DNA of 64,000 bases from Hyaloperonospora brassicae (lineage: Eukaryota; Oomycota; Peronosporomycetes; Peronosporales; Peronosporaceae). Position numbers and translations under genes: made by a program. The notes under the pieces were generated by a model. That model saw only the letters and a list, made by a program, of their open reading frames with translations, made no database searches and had not been told where the DNA came from. Location of the stretch: NCBI GenBank assembly GCA_947650285.1, contig CANTFL010001315.1:434001-498000 (forward strand), given 5' to 3'. Below, piece after piece: positions 28,750 through 40,445 of the stretch. Each line of letters begins with the position of its first letter. Positions within the stretch are counted from its first letter, which is position 1.

Positions 28750-31458
28750 AGTCTACAGGTGAGGAAGTTGTAGAAATTTCTAGCCTAGGTAAACGTGTAA
28801 CTGCGGCCGAGGTCGCAGCACTGGGTCAGCTCGGTTTGTGATCTGTAATCCTCTGAGGAGGCCCCCGTCGAGGGGTCGAAACGCGTCTAGCACGCGTCCG
28901 AATTTAAGGTCTTTTGTTGTTCGATCCTTTATTGCCAACAATTTGTGCGTGACAGGATGAATCTGGCCTGATGCGACGCGGTGCTCGTAACAGCATTGCC
29001 TCGAGTTTAACTTTATGCAGCAATAAATGTGGGTTTTGGCTTGGTGAAATGTTTACTAAAACGTCCAGAGGATTGAGCATTTTAGCGTCTATTTTTGGTA
29101 TAGAATGACCAAAATACGTAAGATGCTACTACGCTGTATAAATAAAAGCGCCAGGATTTACTGCATCACGTGGGGCGAGGACCAGCTGATGCCGATAGGT
29201 GAGAATTGCCAAGCAAGATTGATCGGCGAGATGTACAGGCACTGGTGCCTCCGTATTCTGCTGCAGTAATTTCCATCGTTTTCACACATTCCTTAGTAGA
29301 CGGGGCATAAGGGCCAAGGTTCATCAAACCATACTTTACCTCCGTTGTTATCTTGACCTAGCGCACAATTTGCAGGCTGTAATGGTACTGATGCCGTAAA
29401 GAGACAAAAAATAGTCGCTTTCGGCAAGCATATACAGCTAGATTATTGCTCTCGACAAAAGACAACAGCACACGATGCTACGACTTCACTGCATCTGTAT
29501 TTCCCATGAGCAGTCGCAAAGCATCCCACGAAATATCGCCTATATCTCGGATCAACTAAGATGTCTTCATTTACACTAAGTTTTCTTCGCTTAAGTTGGC
29601 TGACCCACGCAGCAACACACAGCTTGAAGCGCATTGTCTTTTTACACCGATATGTCACGAATCATGAGTCGAACGCGACCATCCCGTCTACAACCTTTAC
29701 CTCAAAAGAAACATTAGCTGAGCGTCGGTCTTGTGCAATGCCACATTGATCTGGTATCCATATTTTGGAGTACTATAACAACGGTCCTGACCATCGAGTT
29801 CGTCACGGCAATACCTCTCGCACATGCCAAGAGAACCGCATGACTGATTTTTCGGCGCTTATTAACTTCCCAAAAGGCTTCCAACCTTCCATGGGATCTG
29901 GTGAAGCATTGGTAATGAGCTGATAGTTAGTGAGCGGTAGCTACGTTTCAGCTAGAGGATAAAGCATAGCTCCAGATTTCTAACCTTGTTTTTGATCCGA
30001 CCTGCCCAGAATAGCGTTTCATTTGCCTTAGCGAGGTGAGGGGCGTCGTCAAATACTTAGATTGGCGTAATTATATGTGCCTTTAGTGTCTAAGCTGCTG
30101 CATGGTATAGCTCTAGTACCTGATTACTCATAAATTTGCACGGTTTTAGCATACATTCATTGATGCCAGTTCCAAAATGGAGGCTAGTTTGTTTCGAAAG
30201 CATCGGTCGTTCGGAAAAGAGGCCCATGTGAAACCTGTATGCGGCCTTTCGAGATCCGCGCACTGGAACCGAACCCTTGTTTTATGGAATCCTACGACAC
30301 GTGCGCCTAATCCGTGACACTTGTAAGTACGGGCAAAATACTTTGTGCACACATTGTACAACCGAAGTAGGGCGTACCTTTTGCGAATTTAGAATATATG
30401 CGATGCTTTGTCGCGGAAAGTAGGGAGTACGTAGGGTCTTGCTGCATGGGTGAAATATCATTCTGTTTTCGAACAGCATGTATTTACAGCGTATCTGACT
30501 GTCCAGTCAGTACAGCAACCGACACAAATATTTGCATATCGTGGTACGCGACTGAAGGACTCAAACGGGTTTTGTAATTGTGACAGCACCTTATTCATGA
30601 ACTTGACACAGTCGAACGTCAGAGACTTGCACAGTGCGGTGACCGGCAAGAACTGATGTAACGGTACCAATAGCTCTTGGCCACGACAGCTTTTGACTGC
30701 CTGCCCTCTGTAAACGTCAGGATGCTTTACGTTTACAAAAAGAACGCGTAGTAGTCAAGAAAATCTTCTGTGTCACTAGACACTCTGGGATGGTGGTGTA
30801 TGAGTTTCCGTGGTCCACGGTCGTAGCGTACTCCTCTAATTCAAACGGATACTTCATCACGCCGCAAGGAGCAGTGCGATCATTGATAATGCAGCGTTCT
30901 CAAGCAATAACTGGCCATTACTCCGTACTTGCATGGGTAAGCATTCAAATCACCCAGATAAATTGCGTACACCTTGGCCAAATACTTAAACAGTTCTCTG
31001 CTGCCATGATCAGTCCTCACCGAGCGAGTCATTGCACCCTCGAGACGGCATCACATTTGGTTTTAGTATCAATGCTCTCTGTGCGGTCCAGCACGCCAAG
31101 TAGATGCTCTGATGCACCTGACTTGTCGCTAAAGTACGGTGCCTATCACGATATTAAACGCATCGTGATCGCCGTTACAGCTAGCACTCAGGTTCCACCT
31201 CATTCAATCTACGCACTCTGGCTCTCCTGGAGCAACGCGACAAAAAAGTGCCATTACATCAGGCGGCAGTAATCATACCTTATCTGTCGCTGCTTGAGTT
31301 CTTCGGTTTCTACCATATCGAAATTTACCTAAGATTGTTAATGCCGACAACAAGAGCAATTTCTTTAGGCACCCGTGTAGCCGCCACACAAAGCCTTCCA
31401 ATTTCTTGTATGATGATGTGTCGCACGGCATCGAGAGGAGCATAGATGTGGTTGCGAG
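28750..31458. other. Region without recognised gene
   Basis: The longest open frame (30790-31272, plus, 160 codons) begins at a GTG near an in-frame region with no recognisable domain. Codon use and composition give me no reason to call it a gene. I see no LTR or tandem repeat. Confidence 0.4.
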
Positions 31459-31783
31459 TTCGGGGAGTATAATTAATGCCTCGTTATTGTAAAATGAAGC
31501 TCACGTTTATGTCTATGTGCCTGAAATCGACAAAAGAGACCGGGAGTGACTTGTGACTTCAAGTTTTGTACGACCTCTGACTTATGGTTGATGATTGATG
31601 GGATCGACAGGAGTTATGACGGCTAAAGGTGTTTTCTGTGCAAGTGTTTCTCCTCGTGCTACAAGAACGTTGCTTGTATGTATAAGAGATAAACAATAAA
31701 TCTCCCTTTGCTATTTGCTTCTTGTTGCTCACATTCTCGCGATCATTGACAAGGTATGGTACCTGCATAAGCGCTTAAGCTGT
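31459..31783 (+). repeat. 5' LTR of element E
   Basis: This 325-base repeat matches 38076-38400 with about ten differences. It ends AAGCTGT, directly before the inferred half-tRNA primer-binding site at 31784-31803. Confidence 0.85.
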
Positions 31784-34700
31784 CAGGATATGAGCCCAAG
31801 CCCTTGGCCTACCAAATCATGTTAAATGAAAGTGACGTCGAAGAGAAAACATGAGCGGGATCGGAAACGGTATACGAGATGCAGCAAGTGGAGGTGGAGC
31901 TGCAAATATACCACCCATCGACCGATGCATGGTAGCAATAGGCCGCCTCGCTTTGAAGGAACATTTAAGCTGAATCAACCGGAGCCAAAAATTTACCTTG
32001 GAGATCAAGAAGGTTGGAATGTCGTTGTCGGAACTTAGACAACGCAGCCTCGTACCGAACGTTGCAGACACAACTCGACAATAAAGATCGAATCGCTCGT
32101 GCTACGATCCTGGGAGGATTGCGGAAAGTCAGAACGATGATGCAACTAAGGTGTGCTTGGTAGCCATGGCAACAGAAACTTGGGCGTCGCTCGTTTTTAT
32201 GATAAGACTCAGCGCTAGTTTTCTTATGTGGTAATGCTGCGTCGAAATTGTACCAGCATTCACATAAGTATGTGAATCGATGGCGAACTACTTCAAGAAT
32301 GTGGCACGTTTAAGTGAGCGACTACAAAACATGGGCACCGAGCACATGATCACTGACACTGACACTGAGATGGCACGACTACTTTTGATGGGTGTTGAGA
32401 TAACCCATCGCGAGTTGGTAGAACAATTTCACCTACCAACCAGGCAAGGGTATCCACCTACACTGCAATAAGTAACCAGTGCGCTACGATCACGTGAAGA
32501 GCGTGATATACTGGTGAAACAAGCTACGTCATCGGTCAACGGCAACTTAAGAGCCGTGGTGATAAAAGTTAACACTGCTTTGGAGGCGTCAGGGCACAAT
32601 CGGTTTTTAAGGAAGATGAAATAGGTAATATGCCTCCAATGTGGCAAGAACGGTCACTTTCGCCGAGGCTGTTGGCACTATAAGCGGCATCAGAACACGT
32701 TTCAGGACAACAAAAACAACAACTTCTATACAAAGAGGAATTCCAAGACGCGCAAGGAAAGTGCATTCAAGATTCATCAACAAATCCGACTTGAATTTGA
32801 AGAGAGGTAATTTTGACCAGGACACTAGCGATTCGGACGACGATGACGATAAATTTACTACGTTTGTCGGAATGGTCGCCAAACACTTGCGCTCAAAGGA
32901 CTCACGAAGTTGGGGGCTAGACTGTGGAAGCACGACACATTTGCGTATTGAGCGCGATATGTTTATTTATCTCGGACAGTCTACAGCCTACTTCACCGTC
33001 TGGACAGAAGTAAATACGCGAGGAACAACGTGCGGGTCGATATTACTACAAGCAGTAAATTAACATAGCGAATAGAAGTTGTTGGTACAGTCGGATGAAG
33101 TGGAAGTATTACCTCAATGATCTACAATTTTAATGAGTCTTTGTCAAATGGAAAAGAGCACATGGGTTCCTTCGTTCAGCTTATTAACTGAGACTCCAAG
33201 AAAGCTATGTTTGGATAGAGGAGAAGAGCGACTTATATTGTCAAGAAAAACGACCACTACTAGCTTCAATCGTCGATCGTGAGGTGATGATGACAATCAA
33301 TGACGATGCAAGTCCAATGATGCTCCGTCACGAACGCTTAGGCCATCTCAATGTGTCAACCCTGAAACACATGTTTGACCGCGACGTTGTAAAAGGCATC
33401 GATATACCGTAAGATCTATCAAGCAAAAGTTCTCGTGTATAAGCTGCGTGTCGGCCAAGCGTAAACGAATGCCGTACAAGGTCAGCGCAGCAGAAAAGTG
33501 CACCAAGGTGAACTACGACAACTCATGTCAGATGTCTATGATATGGGTAAACTTTTACCAGGATTATAACAGTAACGATACTTTCAGCTGATTCAAGATG
33601 AAGGCTCACGATGTAAGTATTGTTACCGGTTAAAATTTAAGTCTGATTCGAAGGGGATCGTAACTCAAATTATCACAGAACTTCTGGCAAAACTGACATC
33701 GATATTGCCGATTTACAAGTGATGGTGGAGGAGAATTCGTCAATTCTGAGCTTGGGGCATTTCTTGCAGCGAAGGGCATCCGATCTATGCCCTCGCATAT
33801 TTATATACCATAAGAGTTTGCATTAGTTGAGAAACTTAATGGTGTTTTGGTCGGAAAAAAGTTGCGAGATGCGATGCAGGCTGCTGATATCCCGAAGAAA
33901 ATGTGGCCATGAGTACTTCGATACACTATCGACATCGACGACATAACTGCAACACCAGCAATGAATAAAATAATACCATCAGAGAAATTGTTCAGATTCA
34001 AAACCAATGTCAGTAAACCCAGCAGCAAGGTATTCGGATCTGTTTTGTTCGTGAATGTGACAATAGAGGAAAAAAAGTACGGAGCTAAGCCACAGGTCAG
34101 ATCGAGGACTGCTTTTCGGATTCGCTTAGGTCACGGCTGGATATAGATTGCTGAATCTATGGACCGTCGATATCATGGAAGCTTGAGACGTTCAATTCGT
34201 GAAGACATAACAGTAATTAAGCAGCACTCGTCTGCATTGTTCAAAGGACAGCGCGAAATGGACGAGAGAATTGCGTGTGTACTTTTACCAATACAACATG
34301 TGGCAAAAAAAGGTGAGCGTAGTAGTGTAGCACAAAACGTGAAAGCAGATATACCTAAAGTAGTTACTGCAAGACACATAGAACGAGGCTACATCGTCGA
34401 GTATTGACGAGTCGGATGTGAATGAAGAAGAAGAATCATAGCACAACTCGCGGGCGACGGTATAAGGAGTATCAGGAACTGACGTAACAAGATCAGTACC
34501 GAAAACGGTTCATGCGTCAGTTAGAATCCATGCACGCACAAAAAAGGCGTCTTCTTAACAATAGCCGAATGAAAGCATCACTGTACAAGGACCTAAAGAC
34601 ATTTAAGTCGTTAAACGCGATTTAAAGTTAGACTGAGAAGTGATAAGTTTGATGGAAGAAGGTCTAAATGAACAAGTCCTAAATACAGACGAGAGGTCCT

Positions 34701-35329
34701 CAAACCACCACAGAGGCAAGAGTGGAAGGAGGCAAAGCGAGCAGAGTAAAATATTTGTTTTCGAGACGGTACATGGATCCTTGAAGATTGACCGGAAAGC
34801 AAAACGTCAAGAACAGCAAAAGCTCTCACTTTGCGGTGGTTTCTTCGTATCAAAAGGATTGAGAATGGCAAGATCTTGAGCTACAAGGCCAGACTTGTTT
34901 TTCACGGGATCTAACAGTTATCAGGGTTGAAATACTACAGGTCATATTCTCCTGTAGTTCGGCTACCAACGATACTCTTGATGCTACTGATGGACATATT
35001 CTCAAAGCTTGAGGCAAGACTTATCGACGTTGAAACTGCGTTTCTCAATAGTCGTTGAAAAAAGGTTTGTACGGTATGAGGCAGGCGGTACGGCTTTGGT
35101 ATCAGACTTTGAAAGCTTGCTTCGTGAATAATGGTTCCAACGGTGCGCATTTGACGTGGGTTGTACAATACATATTTTGAACGGCGAATTGTTCTGGTTA
35201 CTGTCTTTGATGATGACATGCTATTTATAGGAACTTTGAGCAGCATAGATGCCAAGGTTGACACCTGCGTGTGTGGTAAAATACTTTTATACAATATATA
35301 CCTAGAGGCCATCACTATGAATGTTCAAG

Positions 35330-36330
35330 AGGTCATCTTCAGGAGAGGGAACCGAGAGTATAGGGACTACAAAGTTGTTGGACCTTCACGCAAGATAGGA
35401 CCGCAGGAACAATTAGGGGAATACCGTTGCCACCAAATCGGTTACGTGCTACTTACGGAAGCCGACGGCGGTCCCTCAATTGTAGACCTGATTCTCTCAC
35501 TGGTATACCCAGTCCCTCATCGTTAGACGTGAGTGTCGCAGTAGTAGACCCGGTTCCTGATCAGTTGACCTGAGTATCACACTGGTAGACCCGGTCCCTC
35601 ATCGGTACACCTGGTCCCTCCCGGTAGACTTGGGTCCCTCATTAGTAGATCCGGTACCTCAAGATCCAGCTACTCCTGGCCAGTCACATTTAAATTAAGA
35701 GCACTTGTCAAGGATATAGTAAAGAAGTTTAAGGATAGGACTATATCGAAATCTATTCAATGTGGGATCAACGTGGCACGTCGTCGTCGCACATAACGGA
35801 ACATTTTGTTAAGTCTTCCCACCTATTCCGAGGAAGGGATATACTTTTGGCCACACACACACACCCGTCGAAGATAGTTGTGTGGTTATTGGTTTGGCCG
35901 GTGGGTTCGTCGAATAGAACTTCCCCCCAAGGCACGCTATCGGAAGCGGCCTCCCAAAGTAGCGATTAGGGATTACGGCAAAGACCAGGAGGTTAATACT
36001 CCTGTGATCACACGAAAGGCCACGAGCGGCAAGCTAACTAATGAATTTGGTTATAAGCTCACTCTCGATCGATTCGATCGACTTGCCACCTACTGGCCCA
36101 CCGAGTGAAGCATATCAACTTGGGGCCCAAGGTCTACCTCTACAAAGGTTTTACATCACAGTCTCCGTCCGGGTCTACAGAAGAGTGCAACCCGCCAGCC
36201 AACGGGTACACAAGGTGATTTGAGTTCTATACGCGGCATCGAGGCACCCCCCCCCAACGAAAGTCGGATAGTACGGCACAGTGATTGTTTCGGGGGATCA
36301 TAACGGATTTTTGAGTCCCACTCTACAACG
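35330..36330. other. Insertion of unknown origin inside element E RT
   Basis: Copia RT sequence stops shortly after the FDDD motif and resumes about 1 kb later. The intervening DNA has no counterpart in RT. It contains a degenerate repeat (35490-35660) and an open stretch at 35878-36108 rich in Arg, Lys and Pro (PPKARYRKRPPK). I recognise no transposon end or target duplication, so its nature is open. Confidence 0.5.
35490..35660. repeat. Degenerate tandem repeat, GTAGACCCGGTCCCTCATC-like
   Basis: About seven imperfect copies of a unit of roughly 20-26 bases (variants of GTAGACCCGGTCCCTCAT) follow one another. Unit length and sequence drift, so this is an old minisatellite or the remains of a repetitive coding segment. 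Confidence 0.6.
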
Positions 36331-37214
36331 CGTGCATTCTTTGCTTTATAGGGGTTATACCGCATATCTTACCTTCTGAATATGGAGGTGAAGTACGAGT
36401 CTGGGGTGATGACGTGTTTGTCTCTGACAGCATACATTGATTGCGTGCTGAAGAAATTCCAAATGGAGCAAGCCAAGACAGTAAAACGAAAAGATGATGA
36501 CGAAGGATACGGACATCACCAAGATTAATGACGCTAACCTACCACATCGTTAGTTAATTGGTGACCTACGATATCTGGTGACGTGTACCCGACCAGATAT
36601 CGCTAATGCAGTGCGAATTCTTGGTCGACACAAAGACACGTATACTGCGGATAATTACTCGAGAGAGAAGTTAGTACTTCGTTATCTTAATGGAACATGA
36701 CCATTTGGATAATTCTATCGTCGAGACGAAGCTATACCAAGCGATGACTTAAGATGTTTCCCTACAGTGATGCTGACTCCGCGAATTGTCCGGACACCTT
36801 GCGATCAGTGGCTGGTTTTGTTCTCCAACGAAATGGATGGATCTTTCGGTCAAAGAGCAAGACAAAAAAGGCAGTAACAGACGATACGTACAATTCAGGG
36901 CTCATTGCTGCTAGCATTTGCGTCGAGCAATTTGTATGGGCTCGAAAACTTATTGCAGAGCTTAACTTGAAACAAGCACTTTGTGAACTGCGAAGCACGC
37001 TAACACACTGCTCCACTGTTGGCAACTACGGCGGAGCGATTCGATACGCAAAGAAGAGCAACAAAAATGCACAAATGGTCGAAAAGAAAGATTTCGCGAT
37101 CCAGTATGGCGCCACCAAATAAAGTACTTACGACATCTTCACCAAAAGTGAGGCAGCAACTGGTGGTGATGTGATGTAGCGAAATCGCTCCTGAAAAATA
37201 TACGTTAATCGCAT

Positions 37215-37340
37215 AATTATTGACAAGTCGGACCTCGACGAGTCTGACCTATAGGAATCAAACCTCAATGAGCCGGACCTCGAAAAGTATAAACCTCGAC
37301 GCATGCGACCTCGACGAGTCTAAACCTCGACGAGTCAGAC
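37215..37340. repeat. Tandem repeat, about 15-16 base unit
   Basis: Roughly eight copies of a unit like ACCTCGACGAGTCTA occur in a row with substitutions and one-base length changes. It lies between RNase H and the 3' LTR of element E, where Copia elements normally have little sequence. Confidence 0.7.
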
Positions 37341-38075
37341 GGTGTAAAGACCTTCCATAATTCGACCAGGCGTTTAAATAGAGGTGACAGGAGAGGGAAT
37401 AGAAGCGACCCACGTATTTTTCACTAAAGAGAATAAGAGATAATCAATACAGAGTAGAATTTTTAAGTCCAAGACACGCTTGCACTTCACGGTAAGTCCC
37501 TAAGCGGGTTAGATTATGCCTGACGTCGAACGTCGAGCGGCATAGCTTTCAGAGGTTTTGACTGGTAGCGCCAAGAAGTTAAGTCACTCCGTATTGGGCA
37601 CTCGCTACCAGCCACGCTAAGACTTGTCGAGAGTAAAGCGCGTGACCCCATATACATCATCGGTCAATTCTTGTCGAGGGACAGTACGGTGGGCCTCAGC
37701 CAAGGAATCCTAAATTCTTCCAGTCGAATCTACACTGCACCCGGTGACCTGTAAAAGAGCGTAAAGCGGGGTCTCATATTCGTTGTTGTGAAGTCATGAG
37801 ATGTATAGGTTTAAAGATGCTGATTAGCCGGACTTCCGGAGGAACGGTTGCGAAACATCGTTTAGGCGAAATTTCACAACTAGACCCGAAGGGGCAAACT
37901 GCGAAGGGATATCGTTATATTATAACGCAAGAGCCCAAATATTCGAGTTACCTCGGCGATACTGGTGTGCTGTTGCGATGATAGTGTATTACCACAATTT
38001 TTACTGACTAATATACCACAGTGACAAGTGTACAAGTAACGATCATCAAGACGCGTGATTACTGAAAGCGTGTGT

Positions 38076-38400
38076 TTCGGGGAGTATAATCAATGCCTCG
38101 TTATTGTAAAATGAAGCTCACGTTTCTGTCTAAGTGCCTGAAATCGACAAAAGAGACCGGGAGTGACTTGTGACTTCAAGTATTGTACGACCTCTGACTT
38201 ATGGTTGATGATTGAAGGGGTCGACAGGAGTCATGACGGCTAAATGTGTTTTCTGTGCAAGTGTTTCTCCTCGCGCTACAAGAACGTTGCTTGTATGTAT
38301 AAGAGATAAACAATAAATCTCCCTTTGCTATTAGCTTCTTGTTGCTCACATTCTCGCGATCATTGACAAGGTATGGTACCTGCATAAGCGCTTAAGCTGT
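38076..38400 (+). repeat. 3' LTR of element E
   Basis: This is the partner of 31459-31783, of equal length. The bases just before and at its start (TTTCGGGGAG) resemble a polypurine tract. Confidence 0.85.
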
Positions 38401-39641
38401 TACTATCTGCTCCAGTGCCGGGTAGAAGGGATATTTTAATCGCGATCAGCTATAGTAGGATAGATTGAAGTCCCGCTTATCATCTAAAATCGACTATAGG
38501 GCATCAGTAATGTTCAGAACAAGTCAATCATGTGAAAGAGTGGAGTTTTGTTTACTGATCGCATCGTCGCCTTTAGCAGCCGTCAAAAATTAGAAGTACG
38601 ATTTCATTCTTTTTGTCACGTTTAGCATCAAAAGCTGCAGAAGTGTGTCATTCGAGAGTTATCAGGGTAGTCGACTTAGTCTCTCTCGCTGTTTTCCTTT
38701 GTTTCCTAGTTGGAAAGAAGTGATGCATGCCATACTTTCAAATTTAACCTTTTTTAATTGATTTTTATATCTCCTTCGTGAAAATGAATACACACTGAGA
38801 GGAGCGCCAGCATTCACGGCGTAGTGCGGGCGGTGATTTTTCTTGCTATTGTATAGAATGTAATGCATGGTGAACAAGAGTGTTCCTACCTCCTACTTCA
38901 CAAGATGACTCTTCTATTGAGCAGAAACTTGCTAAATCTTTTTCAGTTAACATCAGTTTGGATCAGAGTAATGTGTTGGCAAAAGCTCATACATCACCTT
39001 TCTTTCTTCATCAACGTTTTTCCTGACATGTGGTGTAGATAGAAGTGTTTTTCATGGAGATTTTCGCTCAGTACGCACAGTTTCCTTCTCATTGAAAATA
39101 TTCGAGAGTTTTGCTGGATAAAAACGTACCAAACAATTAAGACAATAGAAATTGGAGCAAATATATATATATAGTACATCACAAGATGATAAAGTAAACT
39201 TGAGGTACCAAATTCCAAAAAAATAGAAAAACAGCCAATGTATATTACACGACCGAATCCAGACATGCCTGGCCTACATATACATGTAGAATGGAGTGAG
39301 ATGCGCCATCCCTCTCAATCGCGTACTACGGTCGGTATACATCGCTAGAAAATCGTCCATGAGCAACAACGCCCATCATAACCGTCAACATTCTATGACC
39401 TTGTTCCCATGACTTTTCCCCTGATCTAGCGACCCACATACTACGATAGCAAATTCTAAATTTGCTGTACCAATTGACGTCAAGTAGTCGTTATAGCTTC
39501 CGCGGGTAGCTGTGAAGGAGGCGCCGACGCTTGTACTGACAAAATACAATCTACCTACATTTAACATAGTGTAAGTAGGTGCCTTAAAACGTCACGTGCA
39601 CATACGTATAGAGGAGGTTTAGTTTAGCACAAAAGGTACTG
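38401..39641. other. Region without recognised gene
   Basis: This AT-rich DNA includes a short TA run near 39160. I see no supported open frame, LTR or RNA gene. Confidence 0.45.
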
Positions 39642-40105
39642 TGAAACGGGGCCATCCCGTTACATGTCTATGACATCCTAAATATCAATGTGAATTATAT
39701 CATTATTGAAGTGCTCATCGATATTACCTGGATAAAGAAACGTTGATGGAATATTGCCTCCACGGGTAATATTCAAGATCGCTCCGCTTACTGGTTGATG
39801 TAGGCCATGCTATTATAAAAATTGAGTACCAATCGCTGCTAGGCGCTCGCATGGGGTGAGCGAAAAACCTACATAGGAGTTTGCGGCATTACAATTGTTG
39901 AAGTAAGATAAAAAAGGTTGATTACAGGAAGCATAGCTATATTGAATACAGTTTTACTTCCCCCTACTTTGAGCATTCTTTGCTCAGCCCTCTCTATTTC
40001 TTCCTCCATCGCCCAGCTGTACGTGACGTTCGGTATCACGCACCCTTGTATTTAAGTAAATACAAGGGCTAAATAGTCAACTGGTAAGAAGTGTTTCCCG
40101 TTTCA
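39642..40105 (+). repeat. Decayed LTR related to elements A and B
   Basis: The segment begins TGAAACGGGG and ends CCCGTTTCA, a mutated form of the TGTAACGG/CCGTTACA ends. It contains the family core in the orientation of B (ACCAATCGCTGCTAGGCGC near 39830). It also has an 11-base hairpin (CCCTTGTATTT/AAATACAAGGG, 40043-40068) where A and the solo LTR carry hairpins of other sequence. No target duplication is visible. Confidence 0.65.
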
Positions 40106-40445
40106 TTCTTCATGAAGGAAATAATTACTTTTTGATTTACAATTTATAGTTGAAGTATATGAACTATAATATATTGTATCAAATTTCAACAAAAGCAAAA
40201 TACCAATACGAAGTATGAAAATTATCTCCCCACCTATTGCGCACGTCTAGCAGCGATAAGTGGTTTAGTCGGTCAACATAATGGCTTGTATCAACTATAG
40301 GTGAAGAAGTGCCAAAATTCAAGTTCAGCGACAAGAATTCTACAATAGTTACTTGGCAAAGGTATATATCATGTAATATTTGTAACTACAAATAGTGCCA
40401 TTGACGCATTTGACCTTTGTATAGTGGATATGGCTCAGACTGTTA
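40106..40445 (-). repeat. Second decayed LTR fragment, opposite orientation
   Basis: The core ACCTATTGCGCACGTCTAGC (near 40236) has the orientation of A. The right end (GGCTCAGACTGTTACA) resembles the right end of LTR A. The left part is missing or unrecognisable. With its neighbour it makes an inverted LTR pair. Confidence 0.5.

Larger units (their letters stand above)
31826..37122 (+). pseudogene. Element E gag-pol remnant
   Basis: The visible parts in order are as follows. Gag-like sequence begins at 31826. A CCHC knuckle (CLQCGKNGHFRRGC) is encoded at about 32629-32670. A protease-like motif (WGLDCGSTTHL) is near 32920. The pre-integrase segment with LGHLNVSTL is near 33330. An integrase C-terminal segment is at 33961-34146. 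The RT active-site region is near 35200, where the usual YVDD reads FDDD. RT resumes near 36380 (AYIDCVLKKFQMEQAK) and continues near 36560 (CTRPDIANAVRILGRH). RNase H is at 36754-37122 (YSDADSANCPDT). Frames change repeatedly and stops are frequent. No piece is functional. Confidence 0.8.
31459..38400 (+). mobile_element. Copia element E, degenerate
   Basis: This is a Ty1/Copia retrotransposon of about 6.9 kb. Two 325-base direct repeats (31459-31783 and 38076-38400, about 97 percent identical) bound it. The first base of each LTR is uncertain, because the shared sequence begins with TTCGGGGAG, which looks like a polypurine tract. I found no target duplication. Just inside the left repeat lies GGATATGAGCCCAAGC, which can pair with the anticodon arm of an initiator Met tRNA, as in element F. 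Gag, protease, integrase, RT and RNase H remnants follow in Copia order, with stops and an insertion of about 1 kb inside RT. Confidence 0.85.

Noticed and set aside
30790..31272. 160-codon open frame
   Set aside because: No domain, no family resemblance and no conserved neighbour. Treated as chance.
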